The notes beneath the pieces were generated by a model. It saw nothing but the letters and a program-made list of their open reading frames with translations. It was not told the origin of the DNA and ran no database searches. This document shows, in pieces, positions 12,401 through 24,400 of a DNA stretch of 64,000 nt (position 1 is its first letter; each line of letters starts with the position of its first letter). Origin of the DNA: Climacium dendroides (lineage: Eukaryota; Streptophyta; Bryopsida; Hypnales; Climaciaceae); contig OX467083.1 of the NCBI GenBank assembly GCA_950106755.1, forward strand, positions 25,601,029 to 25,665,028. Reading direction: 5' to 3'. The translations under genes and the position numbers were made by a program.

Positions 12401-12790
12401 CTTTTTACCAAAGTATATGTGGTTTCCAAACATTGGCAATCTTTTCATTTTAACATTCTACTCCCATAATTTTCTAAAATTCTTTTTGCATAATTTTGTC
12501 AATCTATAAATATCAACCAAACTTGCCATCTGAATGCATCATGTTGCATTGTAACTATAAAGTGGAATTGTTGAAAACCATCCATTAAATTTTTTTTGTC
12601 ATGTATGTAGAAAATTTTCCTAATTTTTGTGAATTTTCAAAATCAAAACCAAAAAGAAATTGAAAGTATAATATAGGTGCATCTTTGAATTGTCTTCCAA
12701 AAGACTCAATATTATACACTATAAGCTCTATTCCTTAACATCCACGTCACACTAAGTATAGGTTGAAGACATTCTACAATCACATATATG
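9448..12790. other. AT-rich desert with no supported gene
   Basis: All open frames here are short, AT-driven and lack recognisable domains. The only structure I can support is a degenerate copy of a small dispersed element at about 11,400-11,625 (listed separately). Confidence 0.7.
11400..11625 (+). mobile_element. Degenerate copy of the AGGTAGG-ended MITE family
   Basis: The order of motifs matches the intact copy at 43,372-43,643: TAACTTTTGTATA, then ATATCCAAATATCA, TTTTGGTGCATTG, CTCCTTTCATTTG, GCAAAAAGTGG, ending near TTAGGTTAGG. The left end is not resolved. Confidence 0.6.
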
Positions 12791-12792
12791 AT

Positions 12793-12990
12793 GTAAATTT
12801 TGGGCAAACTGCTTAAAACATCTTAAATGTTGTGAGTATGTGAGAGAATGTGATATTATAGAGAAATTTTAGTAAAATTTTGGGCAAACCGCTATACTTT
12901 GGTGTGTGAGTTTGTCTGACTACTGTATGATTTGGTGAGAGAATGTGATATTACAGAATATGTGAGAGAATGTGATATTATAGAGATTAT
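12793..12990. repeat. Short direct repeats just upstream of the kinase gene
   Basis: The word GAGAGAATGTGATATTA occurs three times (about 12,841, 12,939 and 12,965) and AAATTTTGGGCAAAC occurs twice (about 12,797 and 12,875). The repeats lie several hundred bases upstream of the kinase start codon, so they could affect its promoter. No known element was recognised. Confidence 0.7.
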
Positions 12991-13625
12991 CAGCTGCTGA
13001 TATTATTTCAACGCACTTTGGATTGCCAGGTTGAAACTTGTTAAGTACCGTCGACGTTACTCTTGTCAGTCATAAGTCTCGTTACGTTGCCGCGTCTTTG
13101 CACTGTTCTGGAAGCTCCAGACGCCCTGGAGGTTCTCCTTGTGTTGACGGATCTTTGGGGAAAGCCCAGAGCTTGACCCCATATCCCGAAAGTTGCACAT
13201 CATTCTGCAATCCTCCCATCTTCGTTTCCGAAATGCTAGGGTATGAGCCAGCATCTCCTTGCAATGATTGGCGCTGAAGAAAACTAGAAGAGCATCTCCA
13301 GGTGGTGCAGAGTCCGCAAGTAGCGGACTCAACTGGGTTTGGAGAAACATTAGAGAGCTTGCAGCAGCCTCTGTTTTGAAGGAGGTTGAATCTGTTTCGG
13401 AGCTCAATTTCAGGGCTGAACTAGGTAGCTAGTGAGGTTGTGAGCTGCTTAGCCCTCTTTCAGGGTTTGGTGTCGATGGTTTTGAAACTACTGACTGGGG
13501 TTACGGAAAGCTTTGAATCGCTGGTGGTTGCACTGAAGGGATGGTCGGGGATGTTGGCTTGTTCGAACTACTTGTAGACTGGATGCCGGTGGGGGATTGT
13601 AGGGTTTACGACTTGGTCCAGCACC

Positions 13626-16600
13626 ATGCTATCTGTGGCGCCCGGGGCGCCGATCAGTTTCTCTGTCCTGGGGACCATCGTGAGGGTTTGTCGTGCTGTG
13701 GTGGAACGCACTCGAGCATTGAATGATGCTTATTTGGTGAGTATTGGCACGTCCTGCCCTACTTCATCTTCATGCTTGAAGCCCTCTTTTCTGAAAATCA
13801 CGAGGTAGAACTCCTTGCCGTGGGAAGCTTTATGGTAGGGATACCTATAGTAGCCACTTTTTTTTTAATATTCTTGTTAGCGAATGCTAGAGGATTCCGT
13901 CGCACCAGAGAATGTGGTATTTGGATACGGGTTGTGAAAGTTATGAAGGCTCAAAGTTTTGGTGGTAGATGACCTAAAATTGACACTTGAACAGATGTTT
14001 TTTCTGATTTGCATCCTCTTACGTACTTAATATGGGCGCCCATTATCTAAGATTGTAAGGCGGTGATTTTTAGTCAATGGCAAATTCTGGTGTTCCTACT
14101 TTAGGTCGAAGTAGTTACCGTGGTCCCCCACTCTGGGTCAAATCAGGCCTACCCTGCAGAGTTTCATGTGAGAATCTGCAGTTGGTATCACAGAGGAATG
14201 GTGAGAACCGTAGCATGATCTAGAAATGTAGCATATGTTTTAGTTTTTGTTGCCCATGGTCTAGTTTGGGAAGGAATGAATGCTGTTGCTTAACTCAGGA
14301 ATATCGTGTTCTGTTTCTTAAGACGCACTCCTCTATGCCGGTTTCAGGTTCTTGTATTTGTGATTCTTAACCCCGGAGGACCAAGAAGCCTAAATTGGGC
14401 CTCATTTGTTTTTGAATGGGTTATGTGAGACTTTCTTTCTTGTGTTCAATTTAATTTGATTTTTGATCAATATGTGCAGTTTTCTTTACTGATTGCTGTG
14501 ATTTGAGATTTATCCTCATTGGAATTGTATGTTTCACAGTATGATCAAGGTTCATTTTCAAACCATGACTATTTTAGGTTTTAGTGTATGATTTTCCGGG
14601 TCACGCAGTGCGGTCTAACCTTCAAAATGGTTAGGAAAAATGTTCAATCTGACATGTTCAATCTTCTGTTATGAATGATTAGAGCTTGTCATGGAGGTCA
14701 GAACCCGAAATCCAGACGTCACAGGAACTGTTCAAGCGCACAGTGTCCGTGATCAGCCGGACAGAGCGCCTGGCAACCTCTCTACTCTTCAACCACTCCC
14801 TGTGCGAGCGGTTCGTGAGCCACTATTTACGTCGTGCTCGAGAGTTACTGGAGGAGCGGAAGGTCGACATTGAAACCTACGGGGAGGAATGTGCGCCCTC
14901 CTTAGCCGCCCTGTTCACCACAGTGAAGGAAGCCGAGTTTTTGATCCAAAAGCACTGCACCCGGGCCAACTGGATTGAAGCGGCGGTTGAGCTCGTGGAG
15001 AATACGTCCGCCTTTGCGGAGGTCATCCTCGACCTGAAATGGTACATCCATGCCCTTCGTATTTCCATCGAATATGCCTCAGGCACTACACCCCGGCAGT
15101 CGCAACAGAGGGTATGGGATCTTCAACGCTCCGCCATGGCGGAGTATTCGAATTTCCTTGAGAGCTGGGAAAATGAATGCCAGAAGCTGTGTCTTCACAA
15201 GGACCGCGAGGTGCTGCTTTCAAAGCTGAAATCTGGCAGCAGAGATCACATTTCAGGGATTCAGAGCTTGGACTTGTACTTGGTCCATAAGCTGTCGCAA
15301 CAGGACAAGTCTATTCATGTGCGAGAAGCGCTGAATGTGAACGTCAATGCATCTGAGTTGCTGCAGAACAAGGTTTTGTTAGGGGAGGGCGCTTTTGGGA
15401 AGGTTTACCAGGTGCAATGGCTGGGTATGAAATGTGCTGTGAAGCAGATCGGTGGCAAAACCGCCATCGACGAGGAGGTCAAGATTTTGTCAAAGCTCCA
15501 TCACCCGAACATCATTCAGTTGTATGGATACTCTTTAGATCAAGGGATGTTGTATCTGATCATGGAGCTCATGGATAAAACTCTGGGGGAGTACATTTAT
15601 CAGAAGCAGCAGGGGGCACCCTTTTCTCTCCATGTAGCGCTGGACTCCATGCTGCAAATCGCGAAGGGCATGCGGTATTTGCATAGCAAGGGGATGGCGC
15701 ACCGGGACCTGAAGGGGGGTAATGTGCTTGTGAAACCCAGTGAGAATCCTGAGCTTCAGAGAAAAGGCTATTTGTGTGTGAAGTTGACAGACTTTGGGAT
15801 GGCCAAGGCCAACCTGAGATACACGACGTGCACACCGCAGTCCATGAACGTGGGCACTCTGGTGTGGAAAGCCCCGGAGCTTTTCAGATTGTTCCATTCG
15901 GATTTTAGTAATAGCGGTGGCCAGAAGCCGAGAACCCGAAACTACTACCCGTTCAAAGCCGACGTGTACAGCTTCGGCATGGTTTGCTACGAAATTCTGT
16001 GCGGGAAGAGACCGTTCTCGGACGTGCCCTTTGTGTCCACGAGCTCGTTCTATGCCAAAGTGAAAAGAGGGGACCGACCCGAACTGCCAGAGTATAAACT
16101 TCTCCCAGGTTTTTCCGACTACATCAAGAGATGCTGGGATACTGATCCGTGCAGACGTCCCGACTTTGTCGAAATCTGCAAACGAATTCGCCACTTTCGT
16201 GATTCTTTGCTTCAGGTTACTGCCTACAATGGTTGGGAGCTCAAACCTCATGAAGGCACGAGTCCGGTTGTCCAGGAACCCTCCACCATAGATGAAAACG
16301 ATTTTATAGGTAAATGCATCTGCACTAACCTCCTTGATCAGTTCCTTTGGTCAGAATTATGGCCAGAATGAGTATGTCTCGTTTGCCAGCTTCTTGTATG
16401 AATTTGGTGTCTACTCCAAGGGGAGAGACTAGCAATGGTTTGCAATTGTGGAAAGTTCTGGAAACCGATGGAAATGAGGCGTGTTCAAAGCCATAGCTGC
16501 ATGTTAAAGCTTATTGTATCAAATGATGAATTGTTTTATGTTCAGTAGAATTATGAATATGGATACAGGAAGAGTGGCATTCTAAGATTGTCAATTGGGG

Positions 16601-17726
16601 TTCTTAGTTGTTATCAATGAATGAGGATCGTATGGAATGAGGCATATGAAAATTATACATTTCTGTTTTGGGGTTTAGAGACGCTTGCGATTAGCCGCCT
16701 GTCTCTGTGTACTGACTATTTTCCTGTTGAGAGATATTGATTATATTGGTTGCAAGTGGTTGAGGCAATCTGGAGATAGATCTGCACGTTGTGAAGACTC
16801 ACTTGGTGAACTTGTGTATGTGCACAGATGCTGATGATTGGAACTGGGAAATAGACTATACGGACGTTGTCCGCGGCGACAAACAGATACCTGGAGGCAG
16901 CGGCTTTCATGCCGTATATCCTGCGTGGTGGAAAAGCTCGGAGCAGGTGCTGGCCAAGTACATAGAGGTCATTTTGATCGACACCGATGACAGAATTGCA
17001 AAGTTCAAGCGTGAGGTTGCACTCCTCGTCCGGATGCAGCATCCGAACTTGGTGCACTATCTGGGAGCATCGAGCAAGCCATTCGTGGTCTTCACGGAGC
17101 TTGCCAACGGAATGATCTTCCTTCGCAAGTTCCTGGAGAGGAACACGAAAGTGTCGCAGTTGGACGCAGTTCACATTGCGGAGCAAGTGGCCCTGGGGAT
17201 GGCGTCCTTGCACGAAGAGGAGGTGACCATTATCCATGGTGAGCTTTCTCCGGATTGTATACTGATCAACCCACAGACCTTGACTGCAAGGGTGGCTGAT
17301 TTCGGCTTGAGGGACTTCAGGAACCCCCCGCGCAAGTGGGAACCACGCTGGTACCGAGCAGCCCCGGAGCAGCACCACGCCCCGACCTTGCACACCAGCA
17401 TGGATGTGTTCTCCTTCGGCATGATTCTGTACGAGCTCCTGGAGCCTGTGAGAGCTCATCATTTCTGGAAGAACAAGAAGGTTGCTGAAATTCTCAGGAA
17501 GGGTACTCGCCCGCCGCTGAGCACTGCGAAATGCTATCCCAGTGGCATGAAAACGCTCATGGAGCGGTGCTGGTCACCAGAGCCTGAAAGGCGACCGAAC
17601 TTTGGATCGATTGTATCCGAGTTGCAGACATCGTCCACCAGGCTATCCCGGTCAAATGCATCTCATTTATCACGATCGACGAGCTCCAGCAGTGGCAGCA
17701 ATTATTCCAGAAATGGGAGACGGTAG
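13626..17726 (+). CDS. Predicted MLKL-like helical-bundle protein with active kinase and C-terminal pseudokinase domains
   Basis: Exons 13626-13736, 14683-16309 and 16828-17726 join in phase and give 878 residues. The start is the first ATG after an upstream in-frame stop and sits in ACCATG. Residues 1-250 form a Leu/Arg/Glu-rich helical region. Its helix pattern (VKEAEFLIQKHC) resembles the HeLo-type N-terminal domain of plant MLKL proteins. Kinase domain 1 has a Gly loop at about 271-277, Lys291, the HRD Asp379, DFG Asp407 and APE at about 434, so it should be active. The second domain, from about 590, keeps DFG (Asp737) but has HGE (716-718) instead of HRD, so it looks catalytically dead. 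The C-terminus is Ser/Arg-rich. The family belongs to TKL-like Ser/Thr kinases, where plant MLKLs act in cell death and immunity. Intron 1 carries a MITE copy. Reading into intron 2 would stop at 16371 and drop the pseudokinase. The intron 1 acceptor (14683) is the least certain point. Confidence 0.85.
13870..13980 (-). mobile_element. MITE fragment inside intron 1 of the kinase gene
   Basis: Read on the minus strand it follows the same motif order as the copy at 43,372-43,643. The plus strand has CACCAGAGAATGTGG, TATTTGGATAC and GTTATGAAGG. It lies in the first intron of the kinase gene, so the family inserts into genes as well as deserts. Confidence 0.6.
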
Positions 17727-18088
17727 GCACAAAGGGATCCAGTTCCCTAGTGGGCTCCTGAGTAGAAGTTATGGGTTGCCTTCTGTGATTATCAAATAGT
17801 TTTTTGGTAGCTGTACTTCGGAGATCATTTTTTAGCTTTCAGGAACCAATAATGTAAAATAGGAGAGTGCTTCATTACCCTCCCTAAAGAACCTAGCTTT
17901 GTATTCGATGCCACTAAGCATTTGATTTGGATTTTTGGTACTTCTCTTAAATGGATTACGAATTTGAGACATTTGAATAATGTGCTGTCCACCATAGCCA
18001 ATCGGTGTCTGTGCACGTGTATTTTTCGTGACGTCTATCCATTGTTTGTATTCATTGTTTGATGCATCAGTTAGCGTGCGCTAATTTA
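17727..18088. other. 3' flank of the kinase gene, no gene seen
   Basis: This is probably the 3' untranslated region and terminator of the kinase gene. No clear polyadenylation signal is placed with confidence and no supported frame is present. Confidence 0.4.
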
Positions 18089-18463
18089 AGGTAGAACCAC
18101 CCATAACCGACTGAATAAGCACCTGTGGACATGATGTGAAATATTTCCATAGTTGCAGAGATAGGGGATTGCCAAAATTTGGTAATTTTATCACTTGAAC
18201 TGAAACCCTATGAATTTTGGGATGCAAAAGGTGGTCTGGACCCATGTCCAATGTGTAGACTATTTCAAAACCATTCATTTAAGAGACTACTTCTTTTTCA
18301 CTTTGACACTCCAAATCAAACAGATGTGTCATGAAGAGAATGGAGGAATTGATGGGTGGAAATCAAGAACTCATGTTTGAAAATTAGTCCCAACCTCTCT
18401 TGAATTTCAGATCACTATTGATTGTTAATGGGGCTGTGGTTGGTGATGGGGGTGGTTCTACCT
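18089..18463. mobile_element. MITE with AGGTAGAACCACC ends and TA target duplication
   Basis: The ends AGGTAGAACCACCC and GGGTGGTTCTACCT are exact inverted repeats, flanked on both sides by TA (18087-18088 and 18464-18465). TA duplication is typical of Tc1/mariner (Stowaway-type) elements. The 375-bp interior has no gene. The ends resemble those of the element at 43,372, suggesting a common mobilising transposase. Confidence 0.8.
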
Positions 18464-19184
18464 TACTCGCAGCTACATCGATCATGTTGTATGCTCCAAA
18501 TGGTGGATGTCTCTAGCTGCCAGTATTTTTCGTGAAGTTTTTGCATGTTTTTGCTCGACTAATATCCGTCGTTGGCCGAGATGAGGACATTATTTGCGTC
18601 ACTTTTAAGCATTTTATCTTTTGATTTTGTGGAGATTTTAGAGCTCTGGAGAGATATTTGGATACGAGAGTCAAATCTGTTACAACCGAATATTTATCAG
18701 TATGTCTGCATCTCTCATGCAAAATGGGAGGCTGTAGACCGCTATTGGTGAAAATAGGCGATCCCATTTCCATTCAAAGGTCGGTGGTCAGAGATATGTA
18801 GTTGCTGAATGAGTTGCTGCTGGTAATGTTCATGGGTCAGAAATGGATTCAGGATCAGATCCCTTAACAATTTCGGGTATTAATCGTTTGAAACATCAAT
18901 TTGCACGTTATCATGATTTATTATTTTGTAGAATTGAACTTCCAGATTGCGAAGGACATTGAACCGGAGTTTCACACCATGGATGATTAATTAGCCTACG
19001 CTGGATTATTGTACTTTCATCTAAGTAGTGCACTGAAAAATAGTTTTCTGCTGCAACTTATTATTGATGATTGATCCGATCAGAGAAGCCTTCCATTCAG
19101 TCTTCACCTGCTAACCTCAGTGATGGATTCCTCCAGCTAATCAGCATCTTCAAGAGAGACAGATGTCGCCTGAAGCATTTACAG
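18464..19184. other. No gene seen
   Basis: The sequence is of mixed composition with only short unsupported frames. It lies between a MITE and the first of the small-membrane-protein copies. Confidence 0.4.
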
Positions 19185-19376
19185 TCAAAGCTGGCCTCCT
19201 TGGGCGAGCTGGGCGGCATGTGCAAGATTCCTTTGTCGCATATTCTCGCAGTGCTTTCGCATCATGTAGGGCATTACACAGAAACAAACCAGGATAACGC
19301 ACACGGTGGTAACAATAAAATCATAGCAACTCCATTTCGCGAAGTACGAACATGTATGTTCCTGTTTGGATTCCAT
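19185..19376 (-). CDS. Small single-pass membrane protein, copy A
   Basis: This frame encodes 63 residues: a Cys-containing N-terminus, one hydrophobic segment at about residues 20-38 (FIVTTVCVILVCFCV), then a basic stretch and a short Gln/Ala tail. I chose the ATG at 19376 because the context GCATCATG is shared with copies B and C. It also makes the layout the same: short head, one membrane span, charged then Ala/Gln/Pro-rich tail. The leader DNA of A (minus strand, 19579-19535) matches the leaders of B and C. Orientation is opposite to B and C. I do not recognise the family and infer only that it is membrane-anchored. A plus-strand frame at 19071-19439 overlaps it and is taken as antisense. 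Confidence 0.55.
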   Translation of the reverse strand: MESKQEHTCSYFAKWSCYDFIVTTVCVILVCFCVMPYMMRKHCENMRQRNLAHAAQLAQGGQL

Positions 19377-19534
19377 GATGCAAGTACTCAGGAAATAGTA
19401 CAACCTCTCTCCTTGCCTTCTCTTTTAATGAAGATGTGAAATACTTCCGAGGCAACTACAGGAAGTTGTGTTACATGCTGTGGCATTTTTATCGTGGGAT
19501 TTAAGTCTCCAGCTTGGTCGTGCGCTCTGCTTTA

Positions 19535-19579
19535 CTCAGTAACGAAGATGGAGAGACGAAGGCCAACTTGAAGTTCAGG
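19535..19579 (-). promoter_or_regulatory. Conserved 5' leader block of copy A
   Basis: On the minus strand this 45-base block agrees with the copy B block (20008-20052) at about 37 of 45 positions. It lies about 200 bases before the chosen start codon. It contains ACTTCAAGTTG and ends CTGAG. It could be a regulatory leader or part of an upstream short frame. Confidence 0.6.
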
Positions 19580-20007
19580 AGACTCTGATTCTCGTCTTCT
19601 GACGATTACCAAACGCCTTGTGCCTGTCTCGGCTTGCACGAAGAATTTGAACCAAGTCAGGTAACTCACCAGTTTGTTTGTTTTCCAATCGAAAAGTCTT
19701 TGCTATTTCGTCTACACTATTTCCCAAAATTGCCACATTCGAAGAATAACTTGCTTTCCTGCCACTAAAGATTCATCCATTTTGACTTATGTTAACCCAC
19801 CGTTTCACGACCTTCCATCCACTTTGGACTTCAAATCGATGTTATTGGTCTCTAGGTGTATTCATTAAGCCAAAAATCTTAGTTCAATGACCCAAACCGA
19901 CTGACGAGTCCTATCCAGTAATCTTCTGAGACAACCACTTTTATTCTCTTTAGTCTTCGTCTTCCATTTCTTATTTGTGATGATCAGAGGACATGAATCC
20001 AACGACT

Positions 20008-20052
20008 CCTGGACTTCAAGTTGATCTTGGTCTCTTCATCTTCAATGCTGAG
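20008..20052 (+). promoter_or_regulatory. Conserved 5' leader block of copy B
   Basis: It is homologous to the blocks of copies A and C and lies about 270 bases before the copy B start. Here it sits inside an open frame starting at 19993 (89 codons, ending 16 bases before the main ATG) that could act as an upstream frame. That frame is shifted in copy C by an indel of about 7 bases and has no ATG in copy A, so it is not conserved as a protein. Confidence 0.6.
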
Positions 20053-20278
20053 AGCCGCACACTCAGCACATTCGATATGTTATATAAATCCAACGATAAA
20101 ATTCTCACCTGTAGAGCAGCCTCTCCTGATGATGATATAAATGTAGCTAGCACAAGCTCGATCAAACACCACAACTGTCTGTGGTTATCTCGGAAGTTGA
20201 TCGCACACCGTCAATTCACTGAAAATTTAAACTATTGTAAGAGGTTAATTAAGAAAAGCTAGGGTGAGCTCTTGCATC

Positions 20279-20506
20279 ATGGACATTGCCAATCTGAGTG
20301 TCATCATCTTCAGCGTGTTCGTCCTTCTTATCTACGTCACGCTAGTTTTTTCTGCGATTTGGAATCACAAGCAGCTCGAAAGGATCCGCGATGAGTTTCA
20401 AGAACTGGGTCGCTCGTTGGTCGCCCAGCCCCCGGCCCAGCTACCTCCACATCGAGCAATGCGGAACTCTCAAAATCGTCTCAGCGGGTCCAGGAACCCC
20501 ACCTGA
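20279..20506 (+). CDS. Small single-pass membrane protein, copy B
   Basis: This frame encodes 75 residues with almost no head, a strong membrane span at about residues 6-28 (VIIFSVFVLLIYVTLVFSA), a charged amphipathic stretch (KQLERIRDEFQELGR) and a Pro/Gln/Arg-rich tail. The start at 20279 is in the shared GCATCATGGA context; an ATG-like codon further up is not shared. Upstream it has the AATTAAGAAAAGCT motif and the 45-base leader block also found in copy C. The sequence after the stop (CTGAAGT) is also similar to C. The single span with a charged juxtamembrane helix suggests an anchored adaptor or small regulator, but function is unknown. It is probably expressed, since leader and frame outlast the divergence between copies. 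Confidence 0.6.
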   Translation: MDIANLSVIIFSVFVLLIYVTLVFSAIWNHKQLERIRDEFQELGRSLVAQPPAQLPPHRAMRNSQNRLSGSRNPT

Positions 20507-21070
20507 AGTCCAGTCTTCCAAGTTCGAAAAATAGGACTTACAGCCTAGATTTTGTTTTGGTACAGTCAATTGCAAAACCACTGAAAACTGCCAACTAAAT
20601 GGATCAGATACCGTTCGAGTTTAAAACGATGTAAGAGCTGCAGTAACTTCAGTTTTGTATGGTAGTCAGGTTAATCCGCATCAGTCAGTCATACCTTGCA
20701 GCAAATATTTAGAATCTCCAGTGCACTGATTATTAAGACCAATTGTATCCGGCTGTAGACCGTCTTCAGGAGCAATTTGTAACTCCTGTAACTTCCATTT
20801 CAATGGTTATTAACAAAATTTTGCATTTGCGGCTGAGTTCTACAACCTTGCAAGGTAGGACTACCGTAGAAGAGGTGGAAGGGTGAGAGCCTTGAACCAC
20901 CTCAAAACTAAAGTATTTATTTGGACATTGATGAATCATTCAATACACAACAGGATATGTGCAATAGCATATTTGAGCCTCCTAATTCAGAAAAGTTATT
21001 TAGCCCATATTAATTAACTCTAAATATGTTTGATTTCTCCTATGGTAGTTATCTTAAAAGGGTCAAATAC
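20507..21070. other. 3' flank of copy B, no gene seen
   Basis: It shows weak similarity to the flank after copy C (a TCAATTG-containing stretch), which extends the duplicated block beyond the stop codon. There is no further supported frame. Confidence 0.4.
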
Positions 21071-21410
21071 CTTGTAATTTTTGTAAACTTTGTAAGCCAA
21101 ACAAAGGAGTATGCAATTTCAAAAAGTGTGGTGCAATTAATTTATGTAAAAGTTGATTGATGAATTGCCATGAAGGTCCAATTACCTTGTAATTTTTGTA
21201 AACTTTGTAAGCCAAACAAAGGAGTATGCAATTTCAAAAAGTGTGGTGCAATTAATTTATGTAAAAGTTGATTGATGAATTGCCATGAAGGTCCAATTAC
21301 CTTGTAATTTTTGTAAACTTTGTAAACCAAACAAAGGAGTATACAATTTCAAAAAGTGTGGTGCAATTAATTTATCTAAAAGTTGATTGATGAATTGCCA
21401 TGAAGGTCCC
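21071..21410. repeat. Tandem repeat, three copies of a 115-bp unit
   Basis: Units start at 21071, 21186 and 21301, each beginning CTTGTAATTTTTGTAAAC and ending near GCCATGAAGGTCC. They are nearly identical, so the array is recent. The short minus-strand frame across it is a by-product. Confidence 0.95.
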
Positions 21411-24400
21411 TCATGGCAATTGGAACTAAAATTCACATTAAAAATGAAATCACAATTCTAAATATTGGTTCATTTTTTATTCTAATTTTTTGATTAAGTG
21501 TAGTATGTTGACTTTGAATTTGGATATGGACCAAATTTGAATATGAAATTTGGAGTTTTTGTTTAGAAAACTTTCACCTTACCTTAGTACATCATGTCTT
21601 CTTTAAAAGGAATGAAGTTTTTTCCTTCATGAGGATTTTCTATAGGATATAGAGTAGAATATAGGACAAAGTAGAACATAGGACACTATGAGGTTGGCAA
21701 TATTGAGGTTATAGTTATAATACACGCAAATCTTTCTTCAAGATCATTGGACACCATGTCTTTCTTCAAGATCATTGGACTTCAAGATCATTGGACACCA
21801 TGAGGTTGGCAATATTAGGGTTATAGTTATAGTACATGCAAGTGTTTTCTTAAGATCATTCTAAAATTTCAAGTATTTTCTTAAAAATTTCACCTGAAAG
21901 GATGTTGGAAAAAATTTGCCCTTTAGGTATATAATGTGTATTTTAGGATATGAAGATGTATTTTGAAAGTGTAAGAGCTATTTTTAATTAAAATATTAAT
22001 GAAAGATTTACACTAGAGTTGATTTTTTTGTGAGCTCATTAAAGTATTAATGAAAGATTTACATATTTGGGGGAAAATTTTTGGACTTTACTATTCCATT
22101 TTAATAAAATGTTGTAAACACAAAGCAAGTAGAAATGATACAATTCCATATATACTATCACTTTGTTAGATGTGATACAATTCCATATATACTACCACTT
22201 TGTTAGATGTGGATCATTGAAGGAAAGTACAAATCATTTGATGTTTTTTGCACTCCATAGACATGTCAATTGTGAAGGTGGCAATGCACCTTTTTTGCAT
22301 GGTTGTCATATTGGACAAGTTACTATTCATTTTTGTATTAAACACCACTAACAAATGTAGTAGATTGCATATATATGATTGGCATTTAAATCATCACAAT
22401 TTTGGTTGATACAAGGAGAATGATATGTGTATGATTACATCTATGCTCACTACAACCTTCACATGTATATGTAGTCATTGGTCTCGCTTGGTATTTGAAT
22501 GTATCTCTACATTTCTTCTCAATCTCATATGCTATTGTAACCTTTATATGATGTATATGTAGTCATTGATCTTGGTATTTGACTATATCTCTACATCTCT
22601 TCCCAATTTCATATACTTCAGTGAATTTCATTGTATTTGATCCAAAATATGAATGCATACCCATACAATGGGCTATAGAATACATCTCATAGTCATGATT
22701 TTTTTCTTAAAATTGAATGATTTGCTTGGATCTATAGAGCAACTATCCTTACATCATGTTGGTATAGAATAATATCATTTCCCTGGTTAAATGTTTTTTT
22801 TTCATTTTTTGAGGACTTCAGTTCATTGTTTCTCCATTTCCTTCAGTATCTGATGCAGGAAATTTATCTGGAAAATTTGAATTTCTCAAATAGAACAAAT
22901 AACTATGCTCCCGAAGAAGTTGAATCTTGAGAAGGTTCAATGTGGATAGAATTGTTTGGAGAAAGATATTGAGGATCACACAATCAGTATTAATATTTCA
23001 ACCATTCGTATCTCTTCGACTGAAAAATCAAAACGAGTATGCTGAGGCGAAGCCAAAATTAATGGGAGCTGTTACCATTGCTCTATATGATCAGTTGCTG
23101 CCTTGTTCTCTGCGCAAGTATCTGAGATAGTTCCAGAAAAGAGATGAACTCGATGAAGAGTTCATTCAGACATAAGGTAAAGCAGCCCATTGTGGTCAGA
23201 ATTTGGAGTCTGCCCTCATGCCACTGCTGAAATTTTTCAAAAAATTTCCCATGTAAAGACAAGTGTGAGAAATAGTGAGAGCAATTGAAATTCTATTTTT
23301 CAGACAATGTATGAATTTGTTATGAATTTTTGAACTGATCTATCCAAAAGAGTCACTAGGCTATCTAATAACCAACAAAAACTGTATCTAATATGTTCAT
23401 CTTAATCACCTAAAGCAGTCACAATAATTTTTAATGTGGAAGGCCCTGAAAAAGTCACATTCTACCATGATTTACACTAAAATGTTGGGTGCCCCTAGTG
23501 AGGTCACTAATCACTCCATGGGTGTACATTGATTAGGCATTGATTATGGCTTGAAAAACTGTCATGGGGTCATTAGATGTCCACTATGGGTCATCTGACT
23601 GCAATGGGATGTTTTACCTTATATCCAGATAATAGTTATTCTTATTAATACCCAAAAGATGTTTGCATCTTTTGGGTACACTTTGGGTACAACATAGTGA
23701 TAGACTATCAATTTCTAAGAAAACCACACATGATTTTCATGACATTATCCCATTGGTTGTTAAGATTTTACAAATTTTAAAAAAGGGTTACATGTAATTT
23801 TTCTACTAATTGTAGAACTTTTGAGCAAACCCCATGTGTGAAAGGAACTCATGAATTCAACATGTGAAACCCACCCCAACGCCCATATTTGTATTCTTGG
23901 TGAACATGTGAAACTTGCAAACCATCTGGGACATATTTGTATTTTCTGCTTGTGAATACACATGTATCCTATATCCATATTTTGCATTGTATTTTGCAAG
24001 CATATCTGTATCCATATCCATATCCTATATTTGTAGTCCAAATTCATATATGTCTTTTGTACCATATCTATGTTTTGTATCCAAATTTGGACGGCCAAGA
24101 TTGTCTATTCCCTTAGCATCAACGACTTTGGTTTTTTAGAAGATTCATGGCATTTAGGAGAAGGGGATTTTTTTGTGAACTTAGATCAATGGTTCTTGAT
24201 TTTTCTAAGGGAGTGGGGGGAGGAATTGAAATGCAAACATCATGTTTTTATTTTTTTGGTGCATAGTTGTAATAAAGTAGCCAACTTTTTTCCAACTAGC
24301 CACCTATTTTCGCTAGTTAGGCTGCTTCATTTTCAATCAATTGTAGTTTAGGGCGATAGCTCACATGGTTAGGTGACAACTCACATAGCACAAATGTTGG

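Noticed and set aside
15535..16251. 238-codon minus-strand frame
   Set aside because: It lies wholly antisense to the conserved kinase exon and has no domain; a shadow of the real gene.
16791..16827. Independent start for the second kinase domain at 16791
   Set aside because: The GT-AG pair 16310/16827 joins both parts in phase, and the residues from 16791 to 16827 are not kinase-like.
16716..17462. 248-codon minus-strand frame
   Set aside because: Antisense to the pseudokinase exon; no recognisable domain.
19071..19439. 122-codon plus-strand frame
   Set aside because: Overlaps copy A of the small membrane protein, whose leader and layout are shared with copies B and C; the plus frame has no counterpart.
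23760..24098. 112-codon minus-strand frame rich in Ile, Trp, Gln and Tyr
   Set aside because: Arises from CATATCC-type low-complexity repeats.
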